Source of the DNA: Accumulibacter sp.
GTDB taxonomy: Bacteria; Pseudomonadota; Gammaproteobacteria; Burkholderiales; Rhodocyclaceae
Assembly (NCBI GenBank): GCA_017302455.1
Contig: JAFLDO010000048.1
Span: 1-32,935 of the forward strand
Length of the DNA: 32,935 nt
Direction of reading: 5' to 3'
Numbering within the stretch: the stretch's first letter is position 1; each line of letters opens with the position of its first letter. The notes under the pieces are model-generated. The model did not search any database. It saw nothing but the letters and a program-made list of their open reading frames with translations, and was not told where the DNA came from. The position numbers and the translations under genes are program-made. This document shows positions 14,348 to 21,556 of the stretch, piece by piece.

Positions 14348-15220
14348 ATGATCCGTTTCGCAAATGTCGGCAAGGATTTCAGGAAGCATCGCGTCCTTGA
14401 CGGCGTCACGCTCGAGGTCGCGCTCGGCGAGCGTATCGCGCTGATCGGCTCGAACGGTGCCGGCAAGACGACGCTGATTCGCTGCCTGCTTGGCGAATAC
14501 ACCCACCAGGGAACGGTGACGATAGCCGGCGGTGCGCCGCGCAGCGAGCGGACGCAGGTGCTTGGCAAGATCGGCTTCGTGCCGCAGTTGCCTCCGCCGC
14601 TGAAGATGCCGGTCGGCCAACTGGTCAGCTTCGCCGCCGCCGTCTGCCGGTCGGACGCCGGGCGCATCCATGCCGTTGCGCGCCGGCTGGGACTCGCGGT
14701 CGACGAGATCCTGACCCTGCCGTTCAACCGCCTGTCGGGCGGCATGAAGCAGAAGCTCCTGATCGCCATTGCCCTGGGGCGAGATACGCAGGTGCTGGTG
14801 TTGGACGAACCGGCAGCCAATCTCGATCCGGAAGCGCGCCAGATCTTTTTCAGCCTGCTCGCCGAGCGGCTCGACAACACGACGATGATCATTTCCAGCC
14901 ACCGCCTCGACGAGGTCGCGTCGCTGGTCAATCGCGTCGTCGAGATGGACACCGGCAGGATCGTCCTTGATGATCGCGTTGCCGAGGAGTCGAAACTGTC
15001 GGCGCTGTTCCAGGTGCACCTGACGCTGGCACGCGCTGATGCGGCGATTGCCAGGACGCTGGCCACGTGGCAGTTTGCCGACCGGCGCGCGGGGGTCGAG
15101 TGGCACGGCACCGTTTCCGGGCCCGACCGGCTCCGCTTCCTGGGCATGGTTGCGCGTTATGTCGGGCTGCTGTCGCGCATCGAAATGCAGGAAGTGGACG
15201 CGAAGGTCGTCTTCCAGTGA
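14348..15220 (+). CDS. nosF: ABC transporter ATPase NosF
   Basis: A 290-residue ABC ATPase. Walker A GSNGAGKTT (34-42), Q-loop Q80, signature LSGG (129-132) and Walker B VLVLDE (149-154) are all intact, with a switch histidine in SSHRLDE. The last 70 or so residues form the extra C-terminal domain common in export-type ATPases. NosF drives NosY and works with NosD in forming the CuZ site of NosZ, probably by supplying sulfur. It starts 12 bases after nosH; nosL starts 13 bases after it, so it sits mid-operon. Confidence 0.95.
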   Translation: MIRFANVGKDFRKHRVLDGVTLEVALGERIALIGSNGAGKTTLIRCLLGEYTHQGTVTIAGGAPRSERTQVLGKIGFVPQLPPPLKMPVGQLVSFAAAVCRSDAGRIHAVARRLGLAVDEILTLPFNRLSGGMKQKLLIAIALGRDTQVLVLDEPAANLDPEARQIFFSLLAERLDNTTMIISSHRLDEVASLVNRVVEMDTGRIVLDDRVAEESKLSALFQVHLTLARADAAIARTLATWQFADRRAGVEWHGTVSGPDRLRFLGMVARYVGLLSRIEMQEVDAKVVFQ

Positions 15221-15233
15221 GGCGGCGAAGCGC

Positions 15234-15671
15234 ATGAGGCGACGTCGTTTCCTTGCCGCCTTGCTCGGGAGTGGCGTTGGCGTTTCGCTTGCTGCCTGCA
15301 GCCGCGAGCCGGAGAGCGGACCCGTCGACATCAAGTGGGACCGCGATACCGACACGCGCTGCGGCATGGTGATCAGCGACAGGCGCTTCGCGGCACAGAT
15401 TCGCGATCCTCGGCGCAAGGTCTGGAAGTTCGACGACATCGGTTGCGCCGTCTTCTGGCTGGCCCAGCAGGCCTTCAACGAGGAGACGCCGCAGACCGAG
15501 TACTGGGTGGCCGACCAGCGCACCGGCGCCTGGCTGGACGCCCGCCAGGCGCATTACCTGCCAGGCAGGAAGAGCCCGATGGGCTACCATTTCGCGGCGG
15601 TAGCCGCCCCCGAAGCCGGTACGCTGTCGTATACGGAAATGAAGCAGCGCCTCCTGGCGCGCGGCAAATGA
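15234..15671 (+). CDS. nosL: copper-binding lipoprotein NosL
   Basis: A 145-residue predicted outer-membrane lipoprotein. The N-terminus is strongly basic (MRRRRF), followed by a hydrophobic stretch and a lipobox ending at C22 (LAAC-S). The Cu(I)-binding region has the family element RCGMVISD with conserved Cys and Met, followed by FDDIGC and a C-terminal MGYHF element. NosL delivers copper to NosD/NosZ in the periplasm. I chose ATG 15234 since it opens the lipoprotein signal. It lies between nosF and nosY, splitting the ABC transporter genes, an arrangement seen in some clade II clusters. Confidence 0.93.
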   Translation: MRRRRFLAALLGSGVGVSLAACSREPESGPVDIKWDRDTDTRCGMVISDRRFAAQIRDPRRKVWKFDDIGCAVFWLAQQAFNEETPQTEYWVADQRTGAWLDARQAHYLPGRKSPMGYHFAAVAAPEAGTLSYTEMKQRLLARGK

Positions 15672-15681
15672 ATCGACTCCC

Positions 15682-16509
15682 ATGAATGCACTGCTGCTGA
15701 CCGCCCGCCTGGACATCGTCGAGTCGCTGCGCGCGCGCTGGTTCCTGATCTACAGCCTGGTTTTCGGCGGTATCGTCGCGCTGCTCTTCGCCTTTGGCCT
15801 GACCGAGTCGCGCGTGCTCGGCTTCATCGGCCTGTCGCGCCTGCTGGTGACCTATATTCAGCTGACCATGGCGATCCTGCCGGTGTTCGTCCTGATCACG
15901 ACGGTGCGCTCGGTGGCCGGCGACCGCGAGGCCGGCGTTTTCGAGTACCTGCTGTCGCTGCCGGTATCCTTGTCCGCCTGGTTCTGGGGAAAGATTGTCG
16001 GTCGCTACGTCGTCATCTTCCTCCCGGTGTTCGTCGCGATGTTCGCGGCCGTGTTGTGGTCGCTGTTCAAGGCGATCGAAGTGCCCTGGGGGATGTTCTT
16101 CTACTACACCGGGTTGCTGGCGGCCATGGCCTGGTGCTTTCTCGGCATCGGCATGCTGATCTCGACGCTGGCGCGCAGCACCGATGTGGCGCAGGGTGCA
16201 GCGTTCATGGTCTGGCTGTCCATGTTGTTGTTTCTCGATCTGATCCTGCTCGGGATCATGATCCAGGGGCGGGTCGCGCCGGAAGTGGCGGTCGGCATCG
16301 CGCTCCTCAACCCGCTGCAGGTCTTTCGTACCGCGGCGCTGGCGATGTTCGACCCGCAACTGATCGTCCTGGGTCCGTCGGCTTACGTCATTCTCGATCT
16401 CTTCGGCAGTAGCGGCTATCGTGTCTATGCCTTGCTCTATCCGTTGCTGATCGGTTCGTCGTGCGCACTGATCGGCTATCTGACGTTTCGTCGCAGTGAT
16501 CTGCCGTGA
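15682..16509 (+). CDS. nosY: ABC transporter permease NosY
   Basis: A 275-residue ABC-2-type permease with six hydrophobic helices (near 18-36, 52-72, 105-127, 136-160, 172-192 and 244-268). The cytosolic start ARLDIVESLRARWF and the first loop match NosY. With NosF it forms the transporter that acts with NosD in CuZ assembly. It starts 10 bases after nosL, and the TlpA-like gene starts 13 bases after it. The ribosome binding site is weak, so coupling to nosL translation is likely. Confidence 0.93.
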   Translation: MNALLLTARLDIVESLRARWFLIYSLVFGGIVALLFAFGLTESRVLGFIGLSRLLVTYIQLTMAILPVFVLITTVRSVAGDREAGVFEYLLSLPVSLSAWFWGKIVGRYVVIFLPVFVAMFAAVLWSLFKAIEVPWGMFFYYTGLLAAMAWCFLGIGMLISTLARSTDVAQGAAFMVWLSMLLFLDLILLGIMIQGRVAPEVAVGIALLNPLQVFRTAALAMFDPQLIVLGPSAYVILDLFGSSGYRVYALLYPLLIGSSCALIGYLTFRRSDLP

Positions 16510-16522
16510 GCCGAGGACGGCG

Positions 16523-17023
16523 ATGAAGCGCCTGCTCGTCGCGCTGCTGTTTGCCCTGCCCGGCGCGACCGGGGCGGCCGACGGACTGGCGTCGGCCGCC
16601 CCCCTCTTTGCATTGACGCTGAACAGCGCCGATGGCCAGTCGGTCGCGCTGGGCTCGCTCAAGGGAAAACCGCTGCTGGTCAACTTCTGGGCACGCTGGT
16701 GTCTTCCCTGTCGGCGGGAGATTCCCGATCTCGCTGCGGTGCACGCCAGATACCGCGGCCGCGGACTGGTCATCGTCGGCATCGCCGTCGAAGACGACGC
16801 CAACCGTGACAGCGTGCGCGAGTTCGCCACGGCCTACGAGTTGAACTACACCTCGCTGATCGGCGGCATGCCGGCGAGCATCGACCTGATGCAGACGCTG
16901 GGCAACGGCAAGTCCGGCCTGCCGTTCACCGTCGTCATCGACCGGGGTGGCAGGATCCGCAGCAGCAAGCTCGGCGCGATGAGTCAGGCCGAGATGGTTG
17001 CCGCGATTCAGTCGGTCCTCTGA
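16523..17023 (+). CDS. periplasmic TlpA-family thioredoxin of the nos operon
   Basis: A 166-residue exported thioredoxin-fold protein. Signal peptide about 1-19 (cleaved near GAA); redox motif WCLPC (C60, C63) after NFWARWC, and a cis-proline loop SGLPFT. It resembles TlpA/ResA reductants. GAGG precedes the ATG at 16523; the reading frame extends upstream to 16496 but without a signal. As the last gene of the nos run it probably keeps cysteines of NosL, the NosZ CuA site or apocytochromes reduced. It is distinct in sequence from the membrane-anchored homologue at 3908-4492. Confidence 0.87.
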   Translation: MKRLLVALLFALPGATGAADGLASAAPLFALTLNSADGQSVALGSLKGKPLLVNFWARWCLPCRREIPDLAAVHARYRGRGLVIVGIAVEDDANRDSVREFATAYELNYTSLIGGMPASIDLMQTLGNGKSGLPFTVVIDRGGRIRSSKLGAMSQAEMVAAIQSVL

Positions 17024-17100
17024 GCGGCGGCGCAGCGATGGTGCCGCGCCAGCGACGATGTCTCGCCGATCGGCGATTCGCACGATCCGGCGGAACGTGC

Positions 17101-17130
17101 TTGCGACAAGGCCGCCACTGTGACGATAAT
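17101..17130 (+). promoter_or_regulatory. putative sigma-70 promoter for the haem d1 genes
   Basis: TTGCGA (17101-17106) and GATAAT (17125-17130, five of six) are 18 bases apart, predicting a start near 17137. The gap between the nos operon and nirF is 182 bp and holds no gene. No DNR box is visible at the -41.5 position. The haem d1 genes may thus be expressed independently of nos. Confidence 0.45.
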
Positions 17131-17146
17131 GGCCGGTGCGAAGTGA

Positions 17147-17173
17147 GCCGAAAGCGGGCCGAAAGCGGGCCGA
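17147..17173 (+). repeat. 11-bp tandem repeat in the nirF leader
   Basis: The unit GCCGAAAGCGG occurs twice head to tail (17147-17157 and 17158-17168) and a partial third copy (GCCGA) follows. It lies 33 bases before the nirF ATG, inside the predicted transcript leader. Confidence 0.7.
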
Positions 17174-17205
17174 TTTTCTGCGCCACGGGCGCTGGATGGA
17201 TGACG

Positions 17206-18369
17206 ATGAACAGACTGTTTGCCCTACTGTGGATTGCCCTGCTCACCGGTTGTGCGGCGCCGCCCTTGCGCGGTACCGGCGACCTCGGTCTCGTCATCGA
17301 GCGTGCCAGCGGTCAGGTCACCCTCGTCGACACGAGTCGGCGCGAGCCCTACGCGCGCATCGGTGGATTCGGCGACCTGTCGCATGCTTCGGTGGTCTAT
17401 TCACGCGACGGCCGCTATGCCTATGTCTTCGGCCGTGACGGCGGCCTGACGAAAGTCGATATGCTGACGGCGCGAATCGTCAGGCGCGTGCTGCAGTCGG
17501 GCAATGCCATTGGCGGCTCGATCTCGCAGGACGGCCGCATCGTCGTCGCCCAGAACTACACTCCGGGCGGCATCAAGGCTTTCGATGCCGAGACCCTCGA
17601 ACTGCTCTCCGAAGTGCCGGCCGAATATGCACCCGGGAGCTTCTCGAAAGTCGTCGGTCTTGCCGACCTGTCGGGCAACCGCTTTGCCTACGCCCTGTTC
17701 GATGGCGGCGAGATCTGGGTGAGCGACTTCTCCGATCCGCGGCGGCCACGCACGCAGCGCTATCCGGCCGGGCTGCAGCCGTATGACGGACTCGTCACTC
17801 CCGATGGCCGCTACTATCTGGCTGGCCTGTTCGGTGAGGACGGCGTCGCCCTGCTCGATACCTGGCAGCCGGAGCAGGGTAGCCGCCGCATCCTGGCGAA
17901 CTACGGGCGCGGCCAGGAGAAGCTGCCGGTATTCAAGATGCCGCACCTGCGCGGCTGGTCGCTGGCGCAAGGCAATGCCTACCTGCCGGCAATCGGCCGG
18001 CACGAAGTGCTGGTCGTCTCCGGCAGCAACTGGCGGGAAGTCGGCCGCATCAAGGTCAAGGGCCAGCCGGTGTTCGTCATTGCCCGGCCCGACGGCCGGC
18101 AGGTGTGGGTCAACTACGCGTTCCCCGACAACGGCTGGGTCGAGGTGATCGACACGCTGACCGGGCAAGTGGTGCGTACTCTCGAACCGGGGAAAGCCAT
18201 CCTGCACATGGAGTTCACGCCGCGCGGCGAGCAGGTCTGGATCTCGGCACGCGACGACGACAAGGTGCTGATCTACGATACGGCGACCTTTGCCAGGATC
18301 GGCGAGTTTACGGCGCAGGCGCCGAGCGGCATCTTCTTCACCAGCCGCGCGGGGCGGACAGGATTCTGA
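17206..18369 (+). CDS. nirF: haem d1 biosynthesis protein NirF
   Basis: A 387-residue beta-propeller related to the d1-haem domain of cytochrome cd1. The N-terminus MNRLFALLWIALLTGCAAPP is a lipoprotein signal with lipobox cysteine C16, so it is anchored on the periplasmic side. Propeller elements are seen as repeated DGRYxYVFGRDG, DLSGNRFAYAL, PDGRYYLAGLFGEDG and RPDGRQVWVNY. NirF converts the late precursor (dihydro-haem d1) in the periplasm and binds haem d1. A second ATG two codons upstream (17200) is also possible. First of four haem d1 genes; the nirDL start lies five bases after its stop. Confidence 0.93.
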   Translation: MNRLFALLWIALLTGCAAPPLRGTGDLGLVIERASGQVTLVDTSRREPYARIGGFGDLSHASVVYSRDGRYAYVFGRDGGLTKVDMLTARIVRRVLQSGNAIGGSISQDGRIVVAQNYTPGGIKAFDAETLELLSEVPAEYAPGSFSKVVGLADLSGNRFAYALFDGGEIWVSDFSDPRRPRTQRYPAGLQPYDGLVTPDGRYYLAGLFGEDGVALLDTWQPEQGSRRILANYGRGQEKLPVFKMPHLRGWSLAQGNAYLPAIGRHEVLVVSGSNWREVGRIKVKGQPVFVIARPDGRQVWVNYAFPDNGWVEVIDTLTGQVVRTLEPGKAILHMEFTPRGEQVWISARDDDKVLIYDTATFARIGEFTAQAPSGIFFTSRAGRTGF

Positions 18370-18374
18370 CCGCG

Positions 18375-19355
18375 ATGACCGACGACGCGCTCGACTTCCG
18401 TCTGCTCAACGATTTCCAGCGCGATTTCCCGCTGTGTTCGGCGCCGTTTGCCGAGCTGGCCTCCCGCCTGGGTGTCGCCGAGAGTGCCGTCCTGCGCGTT
18501 CTCGAGGTGCTGCGCCGCGAGGGCAAGGTGGCGCGCGTCGGCGCGGTCTTTGCCCCCAAGCGGATCGGCGCCAGCACTCTGGCGGCGATGGCCGTGCCGC
18601 CGGAAAAACTGGATGCGGTGGCGGCGGCAGTGACGCGCTTTCCCGAGGTCAACCACAATTACGAACGTGAGCACCACTACAACCTCTGGTTCGTCGTCAC
18701 CGCCGGTTCGGAAGGGCGCCTGCAGGCGGCGCTGGGGGCGATCGAGTTGGCGGCGGGGCTGTCGCTTCTCCAGTTGCCCCTGCTGCAGGAATACCACATC
18801 GACCTCGGCTTCTCGCTCGACGGGAAGACCGACAAAGCGGTGCCAGGCAACGTGCTAAGGCGGGCTTTTGTGCCTCCGACACCGCTCGGCGAGATCGAGC
18901 GTCGTCTGGTGATGGCCCTGCAGGAGGGCTTGCCGCTGTTCATCCGGCCGTTTTCGGTCCTCGCCTCGCGTGTCGGCTGCGACGAGAGCGAGGTGATCGA
19001 GCGTATCCGTCGCTGGTGTGCCGAGGGAATCATCAAGCGCTTCGGCGTCATCGTCAGGCATCACGAGCTGGGCTACACGGCCAATGCCATGCTGGTGCAC
19101 GATGTCCCCGATGAACTCGTCGGCCAGATCGGCGAGACCCTGGCGCGCGAAGCGGGCGTCACCTTGTGCTATCAGCGCCCGCGCGTTCCGCCGGAGTGGC
19201 CCTACAACCTGTTCTGCATGCTCCACGGCCAGGCACGCGCCGAGGTCGAGGCGCGGATCGCCGAGCTGCGGGCCCGCCTGCAGCTCGGCGAGTATGCGCA
19301 CGATGTGCTCTTCTCGCTCACCCGCTTCAAACAGGGCGGTGCGCGCTATGCGTGA
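18375..19355 (+). CDS. nirDL: siroheme decarboxylase, fused NirD-NirL
   Basis: A 326-residue protein of two AsnC/Lrp-like halves, each with an HTH-like part and an alpha-beta haem-binding part. The first half (about 1-150) is NirD-like with FPEVNHNYEREHHYNLWFV; the second (about 165-326) is NirL-like with CYQRPRVPPEWPYNLFCMLHG. In Pseudomonas these are separate genes; fusions are known in other denitrifiers. With NirG and NirH it decarboxylates 12,18-didecarboxysiroheme precursors on the route to haem d1 in the cytosol. It overlaps nirG by eight bases. The upstream extension of the frame overlaps nirF and is not coding. Confidence 0.92.
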   Translation: MTDDALDFRLLNDFQRDFPLCSAPFAELASRLGVAESAVLRVLEVLRREGKVARVGAVFAPKRIGASTLAAMAVPPEKLDAVAAAVTRFPEVNHNYEREHHYNLWFVVTAGSEGRLQAALGAIELAAGLSLLQLPLLQEYHIDLGFSLDGKTDKAVPGNVLRRAFVPPTPLGEIERRLVMALQEGLPLFIRPFSVLASRVGCDESEVIERIRRWCAEGIIKRFGVIVRHHELGYTANAMLVHDVPDELVGQIGETLAREAGVTLCYQRPRVPPEWPYNLFCMLHGQARAEVEARIAELRARLQLGEYAHDVLFSLTRFKQGGARYA

Positions 19356-19836
19356 GGCGTTGGCGGCAGCCATCATCGACGCCACCGATCGCGCGATCAT
19401 CGATCACCTGCAGGGTGGTTTCCCGATCTGCGAGCGGCCTTACGCGCAAGCTGCCGCTGCGCTCGGAATCGGCGAGGACGAGTTGCTCGAGCGCCTGCAA
19501 CGCCTGCTCGACGCACGCGTGCTGACGCGCTTCGGGCCCATGTTCCAGGTGGAGCGGATGGGCGGTGCCTTCGTTCTCGCGGCGATGCGCGTTCCCGAGG
19601 CCAACTGGCAGCAAGTGGTCGACATCGTCAACGCGTTTCCGGCGGTTGCCCACAACTATCGGCGCGAGAGCGACCGCGCTTGCCCGTTCAACATGTGGTT
19701 CGTTCTGGCGACCGAGACCGCCGACGGCATCGCTGCCGCTGTGCGCACGATCGAAGCCGCCAGCGGTCTGCCGGTTTTTGCCTTCCCGAAGCTCAGGGAG
19801 TACTTCGTCGAGATGAAGCTCCCGGTACGCGCATGA
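19348..19836 (+). CDS. nirG: siroheme decarboxylase subunit NirG
   Basis: A 162-residue AsnC-like protein with the substrate-pocket element FPAVAHNYRRESDRACPFNMWFV. It is a subunit of the siroheme decarboxylase complex (NirD, L, G, H). The ATG at 19348 lies inside the end of nirDL (eight-base overlap), and its end overlaps nirH by four bases, so translation is coupled along the run. The DRACPFNMWF variant, in place of PEWPYNLF, distinguishes the NirG/NirD type from the NirH/NirL type. Confidence 0.9.
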   Translation: MREALAAAIIDATDRAIIDHLQGGFPICERPYAQAAAALGIGEDELLERLQRLLDARVLTRFGPMFQVERMGGAFVLAAMRVPEANWQQVVDIVNAFPAVAHNYRRESDRACPFNMWFVLATETADGIAAAVRTIEAASGLPVFAFPKLREYFVEMKLPVRA

Positions 19837-20318
19837 GCGAATCCTTCGACGCCGTCGATCGCCGGCTCGTGCAGGCGACCCAGGCTGGGCTGCCGCTGGT
19901 CTCCCGTCCCTACCATAGCCTGGCCGAGCAGCTCGGGATTACGCCCGCGGAGGTGATGGCGCGGCTGGCCCGCCTGCTGGAGAGCGGCATCGTCCGCCGT
20001 ATCGGGGCGGTTCCCAACCACTATGCCATCGGCTATACGGCCAACGGGATGAGCGTCTGGGACGTGCCCGACGAGCGCATCGACGAACTCGGCGAACGCG
20101 TCGGCGCGCTCGATTTCGTCACCCACGCCTATCATCGGCCGCGTCGGCTGCCCGAATGGCCGTACAACCTGTTTGCGATGGTGCATGGCGGATCGCGTGC
20201 CGAGGTGTTGGCCAAGGTGGCGGCGATTGCCGAGCTTCTCGGGCCCGTTTGCCGCGCGCACGATGTTCTGTTCTCGACCCGGATTCTCAAGAAGACCGGC
20301 CTGCGGCTCGGCGCCTGA
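19833..20318 (+). CDS. nirH: siroheme decarboxylase subunit NirH
   Basis: A 161-residue AsnC-like protein with the element FVTHAYHRPRRLPEWPYNLFAMVHG, closely similar to the second half of NirDL. It belongs to the siroheme decarboxylase complex of haem d1 synthesis. It starts by ATGA overlap with nirG. It is the last gene of the run: nirJ and nirN, which often follow, are absent, and a convergent galU lies 92 bp further on. Confidence 0.9.
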   Translation: MSESFDAVDRRLVQATQAGLPLVSRPYHSLAEQLGITPAEVMARLARLLESGIVRRIGAVPNHYAIGYTANGMSVWDVPDERIDELGERVGALDFVTHAYHRPRRLPEWPYNLFAMVHGGSRAEVLAKVAAIAELLGPVCRAHDVLFSTRILKKTGLRLGA

Positions 20319-20410
20319 CGCGCCTCGGGCAGGATCGCTGCGGGCCGCGCCGGTACGTCAGGGGTGAGCCGTGCCTGGTCGGCCAGTTGCCGACAGAAGC
20401 GACGCTCGAC

Positions 20411-21328
20411 TCAAACGAGTTCGCGGTCTCTGCGATCGCGCAGTTCAGGAATCTTCTGACGCTCCCTGAGCCAAGCGGAGAACTCGCCACCGAGTTCGGG
20501 GTGAATTTCCGCCAGGACAACACTGGCCTGCATCAGCCCCAGCTTGCTGCCGCAGTCGTAGCGCTCGCCGTGATAGCGATAGGCGAGTACCTGCTCGGTC
20601 GCCAGCATCGCCGAGATGCCGTCCGTCAACTGGATCTCGCCACCGCTACCGCGTGGCTGCTCACGGATCATGTCAAAAACCGCCGGGGTCAGGATATAGC
20701 GGCCAGCAATCGCCAGATTCGATGGGGCGACGCTCGGGTGAGGCTTCTCGATCAGGCCCTCGACGTTCACCAGATCGGACGACACGGCCTTCCCCTTGAC
20801 GATCCCGTAGCGCCTGGTCTGGTCCTTCGGCACCTCCTGAACGGCCAGGATGCTGCACTGATGCTCGGCGAACAAGTCGGTCATCTGGCGCATGATCGGC
20901 GGCTCGCCGAGCATCAGGTCGTCGGCGAGCAGCAGCGCAAAGGGTTCACCACGAACCACACGTTCGGCGCATAGCACCGCGTGGCCCAGGCCGAGGGCCC
21001 GCGGCTGGCGTACATACACACAGTCCATATCGTCCGGCTTGATCGAATGCAGCAGGGCGATCAGCGCGTCGTTGCCAACGGCGCTCAGTTCGGCCTCGAG
21101 TTCGTAGGCCGTGTCGAAGTGATCCTCGATAGCGCGCTTGTGCCGCCCAGTGACGAAGATCATTTCCCGAATTCCAGCCGCGTAGGCTTCCTCGACAGCA
21201 TACTGAATCAGGGGCTTGTCAACCACCGCCAGCATTTCCTTCGGGCTGGCCTTGGTCGCCGGCAGGAAGCGCGTGCCGAGACCGGCGACCGGGAAGACTG
21301 CTTTCTGAACGTTCTTTCGGACCATCAT
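20411..21328 (-). CDS. galU: UTP-glucose-1-phosphate uridylyltransferase
   Basis: A 305-residue cytosolic nucleotidyltransferase that makes UDP-glucose for cell-surface polysaccharide and related pathways. The N-terminal nucleotide-binding motif GLGTRFLPATKASPKEML is intact, followed by KPLIQYAVEEA, LGLGHAVLCA, the metal-site LLADDL and the sugar-binding VEGLIEKP and GGEIQLTDGI elements. GGGGA lies about eight bases before the ATG at 21328; a second ATG follows directly. It is read convergently to nirH and lies downstream of the mechanosensitive channel gene, separated by 228 bp in which a TAGAAT (minus strand, 21405-21410) might be a -10 without a clear -35. Confidence 0.96.
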   Translation of the reverse strand: MMVRKNVQKAVFPVAGLGTRFLPATKASPKEMLAVVDKPLIQYAVEEAYAAGIREMIFVTGRHKRAIEDHFDTAYELEAELSAVGNDALIALLHSIKPDDMDCVYVRQPRALGLGHAVLCAERVVRGEPFALLLADDLMLGEPPIMRQMTDLFAEHQCSILAVQEVPKDQTRRYGIVKGKAVSSDLVNVEGLIEKPHPSVAPSNLAIAGRYILTPAVFDMIREQPRGSGGEIQLTDGISAMLATEQVLAYRYHGERYDCGSKLGLMQASVVLAEIHPELGGEFSAWLRERQKIPELRDRRDRELV

Positions 21329-21556
21329 TCGGATTTCCCCTGCATTCGTCCGGGCCCGCTACCTGGACGAGTCGTCAACTCGTTGGCGTGCTCGCCCGCA
21401 ACCCATTCTACTCCGGCTCGTTGTGCAGGCCGCGACCTTTCAAGCAGTCCTGGTCGCCGGCCCGCCGCGGGGGCGCCTCGACGCGCTGGTCACCGATCCT
21501 GTGAGCATGGTCACCGCAATCGGTCGGGCCACTCGCTACGGGATCCGGCAGACGGA

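Noticed and set aside
6502-17023. nosR or nosX in the nos cluster
   Set aside because: No FMN-binding NosR or ApbE-like NosX gene is present; NosG, NosH and NosB take their place, as usual for clade II.
20319-20410. Short inverted repeat TCGGC / GCCGA (20379-20393) between nirH and galU as a terminator
   Set aside because: A five-base stem without a T-tract is expected by chance in such GC-rich DNA.
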